Below are positions 16,001 to 22,660 of a stretch of 33,472 nt of DNA, in pieces. Every line of letters begins with the position of its first letter. Position 1 is the first letter of the stretch. The notes beneath the pieces are model-generated. The model ran no database searches. It was not told where the DNA came from and was given only the letters and a program-made list of their open reading frames with translations. Where the stretch lies: positions 1-33,472 of the forward strand of contig JAGGYM010000059.1 of NCBI GenBank assembly GCA_021162545.1, in the 5' to 3' direction. The DNA is from Dehalococcoidia bacterium (GTDB lineage Bacteria; Chloroflexota; Dehalococcoidia; GIF9; AB-539-J10). Position numbers and translations under genes: made by a program.

Positions 16001-17048
16001 TTCTCTGATAGTAAATGGTTGATTGAGAGCTGAGCGGTTGCCCTTTCCTGATTACCTCATCGATATCGCGAGTTATTTTACGTATGCTATAGTTATCACG
16101 GTAGCTTACACTGGCGGTCAGGGGCAGAAGTTCCCTTGCCTCGGCGTAGAATGCGAAAAGCAGGCGATAGAGAAGCGTTAAAGAATTATCGTAAATGTCT
16201 TTCAGCGTTGGCTCATTGAGTTGATTGGGAGAGAAACCAGTGGCGAAGCCGCGGCATAAAAACTCCACCACTTTATATGCACGCTCTTTGATATCAGCTT
16301 CCAGTTCGACGGCGTACTGATTGCTTTCCTCGAGCACACGGTCCAGGAACGACTTACCATTAACCTGAATTAGGGCAGCTTTGCAGAAGAAGAGGTAGAA
16401 ATACTTGAGACTCTCTTCTGGACCATCAAGAAGCTGAACAAGGTCAACCTGATAGTAGTTACCCAAAGGTAGATGTGACTCAGTACAGTACAATCTCCAT
16501 AAGCGGCCGTTAGTGAGGATACCCCACTTCTGCTTTGTGCCAGTGAGATAACCAGCTATTTGAAAGGACGGATTCTGATTAGTAAATGTATCCCGCTCAC
16601 TGGATTTAGATAGGTCAAGCTCCCGTTCCCAGTATTTGGCATCGGCAACCCCGATACACTGAGTATAATCATTGTCTTTTAGTTTCTGATAAGCTTTATC
16701 TTTTGTTGTTTCGTCCGGAAAAAGAGCATAATCAGGGCGGTTTGTCTGTTGACCTACCTTCGTAGGGGCCTGAACTATGTAGCTATTGGCATAACCCAGG
16801 AAATCGAGCAATGGCTTGATAAATTCGTCTTCCGTTTGGGCTTCATTAAGGTTGGGTAAAATACCCTTCCTTGATTCGTATAAGGACAAAAGCCCCTGGC
16901 GGAAAGCAGGAAGCTCTTCACCAGTCTTCCACTCTTTTCCTTGAGGCAGGCGTGCCTCAAGGAAATGGTTAGAAAACAAACCGCGGTTCTGAAACCATAA
17001 TCCAGGCTCCTTGGATAAGCTGTAGTTATTTGGTAAGGCTTTAGGCAT
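13029..17048 (-). CDS. Single-chain type II (Eco57I/IIG-like) restriction-modification enzyme
   Basis: The 1339-residue protein joins a nuclease, a methyltransferase and a target-recognition region. Residues 100-165 contain RPDYALF and VADAKYW with D106, D136, K138 and Q163, a PD-(D/E)xK site. SYYTPEYIV (485-493) precedes the AdoMet motif DPAMGSGHF (564-572), and the N6-adenine catalytic motif NPPY is at 820-823. About residues 900-1230 would recognise the DNA target. AAGGAG lies 9 bases before the ATG. It protects against foreign DNA by cutting sites the host has methylated. It is the third gene after MNT and HEPN genes. No PglZ, BrxC or separate specificity gene is adjacent, so it is not BREX or type I. 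Confidence 0.88.
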   Translation of the reverse strand: MPKALPNNYSLSKEPGLWFQNRGLFSNHFLEARLPQGKEWKTGEELPAFRQGLLSLYESRKGILPNLNEAQTEDEFIKPLLDFLGYANSYIVQAPTKVGQQTNRPDYALFPDETTKDKAYQKLKDNDYTQCIGVADAKYWERELDLSKSSERDTFTNQNPSFQIAGYLTGTKQKWGILTNGRLWRLYCTESHLPLGNYYQVDLVQLLDGPEESLKYFYLFFCKAALIQVNGKSFLDRVLEESNQYAVELEADIKERAYKVVEFLCRGFATGFSPNQLNEPTLKDIYDNSLTLLYRLLFAFYAEARELLPLTASVSYRDNYSIRKITRDIDEVIRKGQPLSSQSTIYYQRIGNLFSLINTGDPSLGVPEYNGGLFALEEHPFLEGHAIADAFLIPAIQQLAQVYDKELKRVVAVDYNTLSERHLGSIYEGLLEFKPCLAPYDLVTIKEKGSIKYAPAGKHPGKKVAYGKGNLYLANDKGERKASGSYYTPEYIVNYIVENTIDPLVKEAQDKLKALKPKVDEVIAKWQKLKEQKQDLEPTDKYDRAIAGERERLLEPYLSLKVLDPAMGSGHFLARATDFLAEAIATDPYIESPTELTEESELTYYRRRVVESCIYGVDLNPLAVELAKLTLWLSTMTKSKPLSFLNHHLRVGNSLIGARVADLDEIPKAKGKKKSADLSLVPVQMGLFQQVFNQKLYDLLQNRVLIAQLPTETLEDVHNKEKWEKDFEHNMERFRILADVWVSTYLGNKVAWDEYNTLVENLQSPNPEWKRLLEQEYVKKAVAMREERHFFHWEMEFPEIFYDERGNRKTNAGFNTVVGNPPYDVLAEKEQGIDVEPDKNFYSHCDYLQPALGGKLNLYRLFSALSIWLCLPSGYHGFIVPMALIGDAQARSIRTYMLTYTQLLTIEAFPQKDNPKDRVFEDAKLSTCVYILRKQKPLAPFLLRIHPGKLILTTSPQIDLSGKEVELLDPNELSIPSMPGTNAKHVALGIALAKRCLGHRFKEVAISQQGEVNLTTHAPFLSDLPVGQEVLRGANVDRYEFNEEPKQGMPVYLQVKEFLHDKKLDSKAFDHKDIRIGYQRGAAIDNWRRIIACIIKPNNFCSDTINYIVRPQNDLYYVLGLLNSQLFEWRFRLTSTNNHVNSYEVDSLPLRPIKLAASEKERKQLLEQAKELYQEYLQNQGWDKVLTFVTERLPQKADGTPDMEHEQSDVVHDLLAFLAEGMTRLNKEKQSKIKSFLTWLEKEILKGSVEDQRNKTKIKGFHESNFEDLLDILKKNKAVKDPCPSDTRDIIAGEFSAAMKVLTPLKSRIEATDKLIDQMVYKLYGLTDDEVAIVEGQEI

Positions 17049-17088
17049 TAGCTTTGGCTCCTTCGAAGCTAGACGGATTATTCAAATA

Positions 17089-17523
17089 TTACTCCTTGAC
17101 ATTCAGAATTGCCACTGCTTTTATGATAAATCTTTCTGCAGAGACAATAACCGCTTTAGCCCCTGACTGAGAAAACTCAGCCTCATAATCTGCTGCCTCA
17201 CGAAGATTCATGGCATTGAGGAAGTCGCGTATTGACCGGGCTTCCATTATACCCTCATTCATAAATAGCGCTCTTAATGCTATGGCAAGACAGTAATGAC
17301 TCTTCTCACGATAGCCTCGGGAATAGATAAGTGCTCTAGAGGCATGGAACATAGCGTAGTAGGCCTGGATGGTTGACCACTTGTATCGCTGATTGTCAAA
17401 GCCTGCTTTCGCATCCGACAAGTCGCTCTGGGCGATTGATAGCTCTTTCTCAACTAGTTTCTTGCCTCCCGCGAAGGGAATAATCTTCTTGCTCTCAAGA
17501 CACTGTTTAAACTCTTGGTTCAT
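17089..17523 (-). CDS. HEPN domain protein, partner of the MNT gene
   Basis: The 144-residue all-helical protein has ASRALIYSRGYREKSHYCL, in which R69-x6-H76 fits the HEPN R-x4-6-H active site, preceded by YKWSTIQAYYAMFHA. HEPN proteins of this clade are RNases or RNA-binding toxins. The HepT motif R-x4-H-x-Y is not exact: here Y follows H directly. The ATG lies inside the end of the MNT gene with a 17-base overlap, and the restriction-modification gene starts 40 bases after the stop. In related pairs the nucleotidyltransferase is the antitoxin and modifies the HEPN toxin. The pair-to-RM linkage is seen here; co-function is inference. Confidence 0.85.
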   Translation of the reverse strand: MNQEFKQCLESKKIIPFAGGKKLVEKELSIAQSDLSDAKAGFDNQRYKWSTIQAYYAMFHASRALIYSRGYREKSHYCLAIALRALFMNEGIMEARSIRDFLNAMNLREAADYEAEFSQSGAKAVIVSAERFIIKAVAILNVKE

Positions 17524-18073
17524 TAGCTACCCTTTCCCACAAGACTATACCCCGCTCTACTTCCTCGAGGAAAGCTTGCTCTGATTCCCCTGCCTCCAAA
17601 AGTTCGGCAGGGCTCTTAATTACCGGTTGAACATGAATATTCTCATATCCTCTCAGGAAGCTGAAGTTACTAATCGCTTCCATTATCCGTTCTCTGTCAT
17701 CTGACACGATAAACAAATCTAAATCACTCCGGGAAGTATCGGCCCCTTGGGCACAACTCCCATAGAGTACTATCCTGCTAGATATATCCTTAAGCCTTTC
17801 GATCAATGGTTCAATAAGTGTAGTGTTTACCAATTTCTTAAACTCGATTATGGTTGCGTTGGAGATGTCGACGGAGTAAAAATACATTTTCCCTTCACGC
17901 CTGCGTTTGATAGCGCCGGTAGAATGCAACTCATTTAAGGCACGGTTTGCTGAGCCGTAAGCTATGCCAATCTTACGAGCGATTTGCCTCTCGTAGAATT
18001 CTTTATCTGAAAACTTGGCGAGAAAGCTCAGGACTTTCTGGTTGACTGTGGTAATGATGTGTGAGTTTAGCAT
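17507..18073 (-). CDS. HTH-nucleotidyltransferase (MNT) protein, likely antitoxin and autorepressor
   Basis: The 188-residue protein from the chosen ATG has an N-terminal winged helix (about 10-68: DKEFYERQIARKIGIAYGSANRALNEL) and a minimal nucleotidyltransferase domain. YGSCAQGADTSRSDLDLFIV contains the full G-S-x10-D-x-D motif (G105, S106, D117, D119) of MntA-type enzymes. MntA adds AMP to its HEPN partner. GGAG sits 9 bases before the ATG at 18073; a TTG at 18088 is the alternative. The helix-turn-helix fused to the enzyme fits repression of its own promoter, which carries three TGAG/CTCA half-sites. Confidence 0.85.
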   Translation of the reverse strand: MLNSHIITTVNQKVLSFLAKFSDKEFYERQIARKIGIAYGSANRALNELHSTGAIKRRREGKMYFYSVDISNATIIEFKKLVNTTLIEPLIERLKDISSRIVLYGSCAQGADTSRSDLDLFIVSDDRERIMEAISNFSFLRGYENIHVQPVIKSPAELLEAGESEQAFLEEVERGIVLWERVANEPRV

Positions 18074-18092
18074 TAAACTTAACTCCAAACAG

Positions 18093-18134
18093 TGAGCATA
18101 TACTCATTATAGTGAGTAATATTACAAAAAGCAA
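18093..18134 (-). promoter_or_regulatory. MNT-HEPN-RM promoter with triple half-site operator
   Basis: On the minus strand TTGCTT (18129-18134) and a perfect TATAAT (18106-18111) are 17 bases apart. TACTCA-N6-TGAGTA (18101-18118) covers the -10, and TGAG-N6-CTCA (18093-18106) overlaps it, giving alternating half-sites. This fits repression by the HTH part of the first gene product. Confidence 0.65.
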
Positions 18135-18323
18135 GAGGCATCAATTCACTGCCTATTTGCAGACTCTAAGGTGAAGTAATTCAATCACATTTTTTAGCGG
18201 AGTGTGCAATCCGCCTGAAAAGAGATTTGAGAAGGGGCACGACAGGAGACGAACACGGGCACATAGAATCCACTCGATGGGCATAAACAGGTAGAGAAAA
18301 GCGCTTTTGGGGGGATGCAACGC

Positions 18324-18352
18324 TTGACAGAAAGCCGGTGTGCTTATAGCAT
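18324..18352 (+). promoter_or_regulatory. Sigma-70-type promoter for the universal stress protein operon
   Basis: A perfect TTGACA (18324-18329) is followed after 17 bases by TAGCAT (18347-18352, four of six bases). It predicts a leader of about 70 bases. Confidence 0.5.
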
Positions 18353-18428
18353 TGAAGAGGGTGATTTTGCCGGGGACAGCAGAGTTCCGGCATTGATGGA
18401 ATTGCACTACATGGAGAGGAGGTGAGCA

Positions 18429-19352
18429 ATGTATGAGAAGATACTCGTTCCGTTAGACGGCTCGGAGCTGGCCGAGGTAGCCCTGCCCCATGCAGAAGAG
18501 CTGGGATGGAGAATTTCCTCCGAGGTTACCCTCTTGCAGGTCAGTGAGACAGGTGAATCTCAGCGTTTTCACGAGCATGAAGTCTACCTTCAAAGGGAGG
18601 CCGATCTGGTGAAACGCAATATCGTGCATCACCTTGGCAAGGACCAGGAAGAAAACATCAGGGTAAAGTCCGTGGTCATGGAGGGATATCCTGCTGAAGA
18701 AATCGTAGATTATGCCGAAAAGAGCGATATTGACATGATTATCATGGCGACCCATGGAAGGACCGGAGTCAGACGCTGGGCACTGGGGAGCGTAGCTGAC
18801 AAGGTAGTGAGGGCAGCGAGCCAGCCGGTGGTTCTCATCAGAACCGGAGGAATCCATCATGGGATGACAGGCATGCGCGAGAAGGACATGCTCAATACGA
18901 TACTCGTTCCGCTGGATGGATCGAAGGAAAGCGAAACAATACTTCCCTATATCGAGGATCTGGCCCGCAGGGTTGAGGCTGAAGTTATCCTCCTTCAGGT
19001 GGTGGAAATGGCCCACCACGTTTACGCTGCCAGGGGAACGGTGGCACCACTTCCCTATGACAGAAACGAAATGGAAGCTCTGAAGGAGCACGCTATGGAA
19101 TACCTGGAGGGGGTGAGCGCCCCGCTCAGAGCAAGGGGTGTGACCGTGAAATCTGTGGTGAGAGTCGGCACCGACGCCAGGGAAGTCATCAGGGCTGCCG
19201 ACGAACTCCATGCAGACCTGGTGGCACTGACGACGCACAGGCGGACGGGCGCAGGGAAGGGAGCCTTCTGGAGCGTTGCCGACATGGTCCTGCGCTCGGG
19301 CAATGCTCCCATCATGTTGGTGAGGGGACCATGGCCAGGTAGCAAGCAGTAA
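18429..19352 (+). CDS. Tandem-domain universal stress protein
   Basis: The 307-residue protein consists of two UspA domains: 1-140 beginning YEKILVPLDGSELAE and about 155-300 beginning LNTILVPLDGSKESE. Domain one retains the nucleotide-binding pattern H-G-x9-G-S (HGRTGVRRWALGS). In domain two the same place reads HRRTGAGKGAFWS, so both key glycines are gone and ATP binding there is unlikely. USPs are cytosolic, induced by stress or starvation. A strong AGGAGG precedes the ATG. An AhpD-like gene follows after 24 bases and is probably cotranscribed, which suggests a redox or stress setting. Confidence 0.93.
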   Translation: MYEKILVPLDGSELAEVALPHAEELGWRISSEVTLLQVSETGESQRFHEHEVYLQREADLVKRNIVHHLGKDQEENIRVKSVVMEGYPAEEIVDYAEKSDIDMIIMATHGRTGVRRWALGSVADKVVRAASQPVVLIRTGGIHHGMTGMREKDMLNTILVPLDGSKESETILPYIEDLARRVEAEVILLQVVEMAHHVYAARGTVAPLPYDRNEMEALKEHAMEYLEGVSAPLRARGVTVKSVVRVGTDAREVIRAADELHADLVALTTHRRTGAGKGAFWSVADMVLRSGNAPIMLVRGPWPGSKQ

Positions 19353-19376
19353 TATATAACGGAGGAGGCCTATAAC

Positions 19377-19718
19377 ATGGAAAGCCAGGTAAAACTCCTT
19401 GACGAAATCATGAAGGTAAGCGACAGGTTCGAGAAGGCGCTGCCGGCATTGACCACCGCCCAGAGCGCCGTCAGGAGCGAAGTGTATCGGGATGGCGCCC
19501 TTCCCATAAAGGTCAAGTGGTTGATAGGTCTGGGCATAGCTATAAAAGCGGGCTGCGTTCCCTGCATCCTGGCTCGAACCAGGCGAGCGCTGGAAGCCGG
19601 AGCCACCAGGGATGAAATTCTAGAGGTGTGCTCGGTAGCTATAGCCATGGGGGGTACCATCTGCACCAGCGAATCACTGAGGGTGATACAGTTCCTGGAT
19701 GAGCTGGGTGTGAAGTAG
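19377..19718 (+). CDS. Carboxymuconolactone decarboxylase/AhpD-like protein
   Basis: The 113-residue helical protein has the CMD pattern IGLGIAIKAGCVPCILARTRRALEAGATRDEILEV. C60 and C63 form a CxxC pair as in AhpD, which reduces peroxiredoxins. AhpD also has a His four residues after the second Cys, where this protein has R67, so its redox chemistry may differ. The family also contains gamma-carboxymuconolactone decarboxylases, but those lack the CxxC. GGAGGAGG precedes the ATG. Second gene of the USP operon. Confidence 0.85.
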   Translation: MESQVKLLDEIMKVSDRFEKALPALTTAQSAVRSEVYRDGALPIKVKWLIGLGIAIKAGCVPCILARTRRALEAGATRDEILEVCSVAIAMGGTICTSESLRVIQFLDELGVK

Positions 19719-19874
19719 CTGAACCGCCTCAGTCAGAAAGAATATCCTGCTGTAAGCGCCCGTGTTGTTGACATAATATCAGAGGAAATGTGCCATTGCT
19801 CTCTTTTCTGACAGGTGACCTGCAGTTCGCCCTGGTTTGTACCTGTGACTGTCTGCTCAGTGAGGAGGGAGAGC

Positions 19875-19964
19875 TCAACTCACCCCGGCAATTATCGCTA
19901 CCAGCCCGCCCGCGAGTATCAGTATGCCCAGGATCAGCAATCCTATCAACAGTTTCATTCTCAT
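19875..19964 (-). CDS. 29-residue single-span membrane peptide
   Basis: This is a very short minus-strand gene. The ATG at 19964 follows GGGAGG by 5 bases. The product begins M-R-M-K and then runs through about 22 hydrophobic residues rich in Leu, Ile, Gly and Ala to a TGA at 19875. This is the shape of a membrane-inserted small protein with a positive cytoplasmic N-terminus. A TATAAT lies at 19989-19994, about 25 bases before the start. I know of no family; toxic type I peptides and respiratory or transporter subunits have similar shapes. Its own site and promoter argue that it is real. Confidence 0.6.
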   Translation of the reverse strand: MRMKLLIGLLILGILILAGGLVAIIAGVS

Positions 19965-19988
19965 GGATACCTCCCACCCTTAGAGATA

Positions 19989-19994
19989 ATTATA
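19989..19994 (-). promoter_or_regulatory. -10 box before the 29-residue membrane peptide
   Basis: A perfect TATAAT on the minus strand lies about 8 bases before the ribosome binding site. No good -35 is seen. Confidence 0.4.
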
Positions 19995-20186
19995 ACACGA
20001 GCGCGCCAGCGCTCCGCCTGCGCGTGCCTCTATCAATAAAACGGAAGGCATGGTGAAAAGTTTAGAGAGGTGCGTCAAATGCAAGCCACCCCTCCGGCAA
20101 TTTTTCCCCTTCGCTAAAATCAGCTATACTTTAGACAGCATCTCAAGATGAGCGCGGCAGGCTGGTAAGACAAAAGGAGCAAAGCG

Positions 20187-22595
20187 GTGAAGAAGCTACT
20201 GATTTCCTGCATGCTGACTCTGGCTTTACTGGTGCCACTGGTCTCTGCCTGCACCGCGCCCGCTCCGGCAACGGTATCGCTGGAGCAGCGCCTGGACCAT
20301 CTAGTCGGACAGCTCGAGCAGCAGCGACAGGAACAGCATATCCCCGGCATGGCTATCGCCGTGGTCAAAGACGATAAGGTCGTCCTGGCGCAGGGCTTCG
20401 GCCTGGCGGACATTGAAGAAGAAACGCCAGCGACACCGGAGACTATCTTCGCCATCGGCTCTTCCACCAAAGCCTTCACCTCTGCACTCGTCGGCATGCT
20501 CGTGGACGAGGGAAAAATGGACTGGGACGATGCCGTGACCGACTACCTCCCGTATTTTACGCTCGGGATAGAAAGCGAAGACGCGAACGCAGAGGTTACT
20601 ATCCATGACCTGCTGTGTCACCGCACCGGCTTTACCCGCATGGGGCTTTTATTTGCCAGCGGCACTATTCCCCGGGAGGAAGTGCTGCGCGCCGCCACCG
20701 CGGCCGAGCCATGGGTGGAGTTTCGACAGAAGTTCTACTACAGCAATGTCATGTACAGCGCCGCGGGAGTTGCTGCCGGTAAGGCCGCGGGCACGGACTG
20801 GGATGCACTGGTGGCCGAACGCATCTTCGAGCCATTGGGCATGAGCGACTCCAGTACGTCGGTGCACCAGGCACAGGCGAACCCTCGCCTTTCCTCTGGA
20901 TATCTCTGGGATGAAGACCTGCAGCAATACAAACACAAGCCGATGCGCGCGATAGACAACATCGGGCCGGCGGGAGCTATCAATTCCAGCGTCCTTGACA
21001 TGGCCCGATGGCTGCGGTTTCTGCTTGGACGGGGCGAGTACCAGGGACAGCGACTGCTCAGCGAAGAACAGTTGCATCAAACGTGGACAGGGCAAATCGA
21101 AATCGCCGACGGCGTGGATTATGGCCTCGGCTGGATGCTCAGCGAGTGGCAGGGGCAGCCCGTCATCGAGCATGGCGGCAACGTCGATGGCTTTACGGCT
21201 CAGGTGGCCCTGTTGCCCGAATCCAACCTGGGCTTCGTGCTGCTGACCAACGCGTCTGTCAGCCCGCTGCCGCAACAGGCCATGAGCATGGTCTGGGAGA
21301 CCTTGCTCGGGGAATGGGAGGACACCGCTGCCGGGGATAAGGAAAAATACGAGCCATATACCGGACGGTACACCGCCAACTTCGGCACGTTCGAAGATGA
21401 GGAATTTACGGTGCTGGTACGGAACAACCACCTGGCGGTTGACGTGCCTGGACAGACCGTTTACCAGTTGAAAGAACCCGACGAAGAGGGCAAGTGGTAC
21501 TTTGCCATCTCCGATGACATCGCGGTATCGTTTAACCGGGACGGGGAAGGCAACGTCACCGGCATGAAATTGTATCAGGCGGGCTATACCTTCGAATTGC
21601 CGCGGCGGGGCATCGAGGTTGCCCCTGAGATTCCCCTGGAGGAGTTACAGAAATACCTCGGCAACTATCGCAGCGAAGAGCTGGGCGTTACCGCCGAGGT
21701 GGTTATTCAAAACAACCGCCTCGCCATCGACTGGCCGAGGGAGATGGTCTATGAGTTATATCCACCCGGTGAGGATGGCGTATGGGCCTTCCGCATCTCG
21801 CAGAAATTCACCCTGAAATTCAACGAGTCGCCAGGCGGACAAATTCAGTCGTTAACTTATTTCCAGGACGGCAAAGAGTTCCTGCTGCCCCGGGTAGAGG
21901 GCACTTCGCTGCCATCGGTGGAGGAGTTCCTTATCCTGCGGGATAGCGAAGGCCGCAGGGATGCCCTGAGTCTGATGGGGGATTTTCACCTCAACGGCAG
22001 CCTCGACAGCCTTCAGTCCGGAGTCACGGGCACGGTCTCGCTCTACGCCTCGGGCGGCAACTGCTACCGCGTTGACACCGACTATGGCAGGTATGGTTAT
22101 AGCCGGGTGGCATTCAACGGCAACCGGGCCTGGACCGAATCCAGTTTTGCCCCCTTCGATGAGATGCACGGAAAAATCCTCGAACAGTTAAAGCAAGGCT
22201 ACCCCACAGCGCTCGTGGGCGACTGGCGCGACTTCTACGACTCCATTCAAATGCTGAGGGCAGAAGAGCTCGATGGATACATGGTATATGTCCTCAAGCT
22301 CGGGCGCGACGATTTGCCGGCGACAACCATCTACGTTGACCAGGCCAGCGGCGATGTTCTCAAATCTATGGAGGTCGTGCTCACCGAGGGAAATATCGGC
22401 ATACCCGTTGAGACCAGGTACGAGGACTACCGGGAGGTGCAGGGAGTGCGCATCCCATTCCGAATGATATCGAGCAACGAGCAGTCCGGCCGAACCATTG
22501 TCCAGTACGAGGCGATTGAGACGGGCCTGGACATCGACCAAGAGTTTTTCATCCTCAGTCCTTCTGCGGCTCTTGAAGAAGCACCCTGTGGCTAG
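20187..22595 (+). CDS. Lipoprotein serine hydrolase (class C beta-lactamase fold) with C-terminal extensions
   Basis: The GTG-started 802-residue protein has a lipoprotein signal peptide with the lipobox V-S-A-C and C22 as lipidated residue. The serine-hydrolase domain (35-375) shows S92-x-x-K95 in GSSTKAF, Y185-S-N187 and H329-G-G331. Two similar beta-rich segments follow (about 400-480 and 485-570, each opening YxGxYR/T), like the DUF3471-type tails of these enzymes. The last part from about 585 (LMGDFHLNGSL, VDTDYGRYGYSRVAFNGNRAW) resembles lipoprotein-carrier or outer-membrane-sorting folds. It should sit on the outer face of the cytoplasmic membrane. Substrate may be a peptide or ester; nothing shows antibiotic hydrolysis. 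AGGAG lies upstream. Confidence 0.87.
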   Translation: MKKLLISCMLTLALLVPLVSACTAPAPATVSLEQRLDHLVGQLEQQRQEQHIPGMAIAVVKDDKVVLAQGFGLADIEEETPATPETIFAIGSSTKAFTSALVGMLVDEGKMDWDDAVTDYLPYFTLGIESEDANAEVTIHDLLCHRTGFTRMGLLFASGTIPREEVLRAATAAEPWVEFRQKFYYSNVMYSAAGVAAGKAAGTDWDALVAERIFEPLGMSDSSTSVHQAQANPRLSSGYLWDEDLQQYKHKPMRAIDNIGPAGAINSSVLDMARWLRFLLGRGEYQGQRLLSEEQLHQTWTGQIEIADGVDYGLGWMLSEWQGQPVIEHGGNVDGFTAQVALLPESNLGFVLLTNASVSPLPQQAMSMVWETLLGEWEDTAAGDKEKYEPYTGRYTANFGTFEDEEFTVLVRNNHLAVDVPGQTVYQLKEPDEEGKWYFAISDDIAVSFNRDGEGNVTGMKLYQAGYTFELPRRGIEVAPEIPLEELQKYLGNYRSEELGVTAEVVIQNNRLAIDWPREMVYELYPPGEDGVWAFRISQKFTLKFNESPGGQIQSLTYFQDGKEFLLPRVEGTSLPSVEEFLILRDSEGRRDALSLMGDFHLNGSLDSLQSGVTGTVSLYASGGNCYRVDTDYGRYGYSRVAFNGNRAWTESSFAPFDEMHGKILEQLKQGYPTALVGDWRDFYDSIQMLRAEELDGYMVYVLKLGRDDLPATTIYVDQASGDVLKSMEVVLTEGNIGIPVETRYEDYREVQGVRIPFRMISSNEQSGRTIVQYEAIETGLDIDQEFFILSPSAALEEAPCG

Positions 22596-22660
22596 CATGG
22601 ACGACAGATCTCGGACGCACGGGCATTAACAGTCCCTGTCTTTTGCAGCATCCGCTGCCC

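Larger units (their letters stand above)
18074..18428. other. Intergenic region between divergent MNT and universal stress protein genes
   Basis: Apart from the two promoters annotated here, about 200 bases (18135-18320) hold no gene, repeat or clear RNA structure that I can recognise. Confidence 0.5.

Noticed and set aside
13029-17048. Type I restriction system
   Set aside because: No separate HsdS or HsdR gene is present; nuclease and methylase are in one chain.
13029-18134. BREX or DISARM defence locus
   Set aside because: No PglZ, BrxC, DrmA or helicase gene is adjacent, and the large gene has its own nuclease domain, unlike PglX.
18453-19238. 261-codon minus-strand frame opposite the universal stress protein
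   Set aside because: Fully overlaps a well-supported UspA gene and shows no family features.
20649-21431. 260-codon minus-strand frame opposite the serine hydrolase gene
   Set aside because: Composition-driven shadow of a gene with clear catalytic motifs on the other strand.
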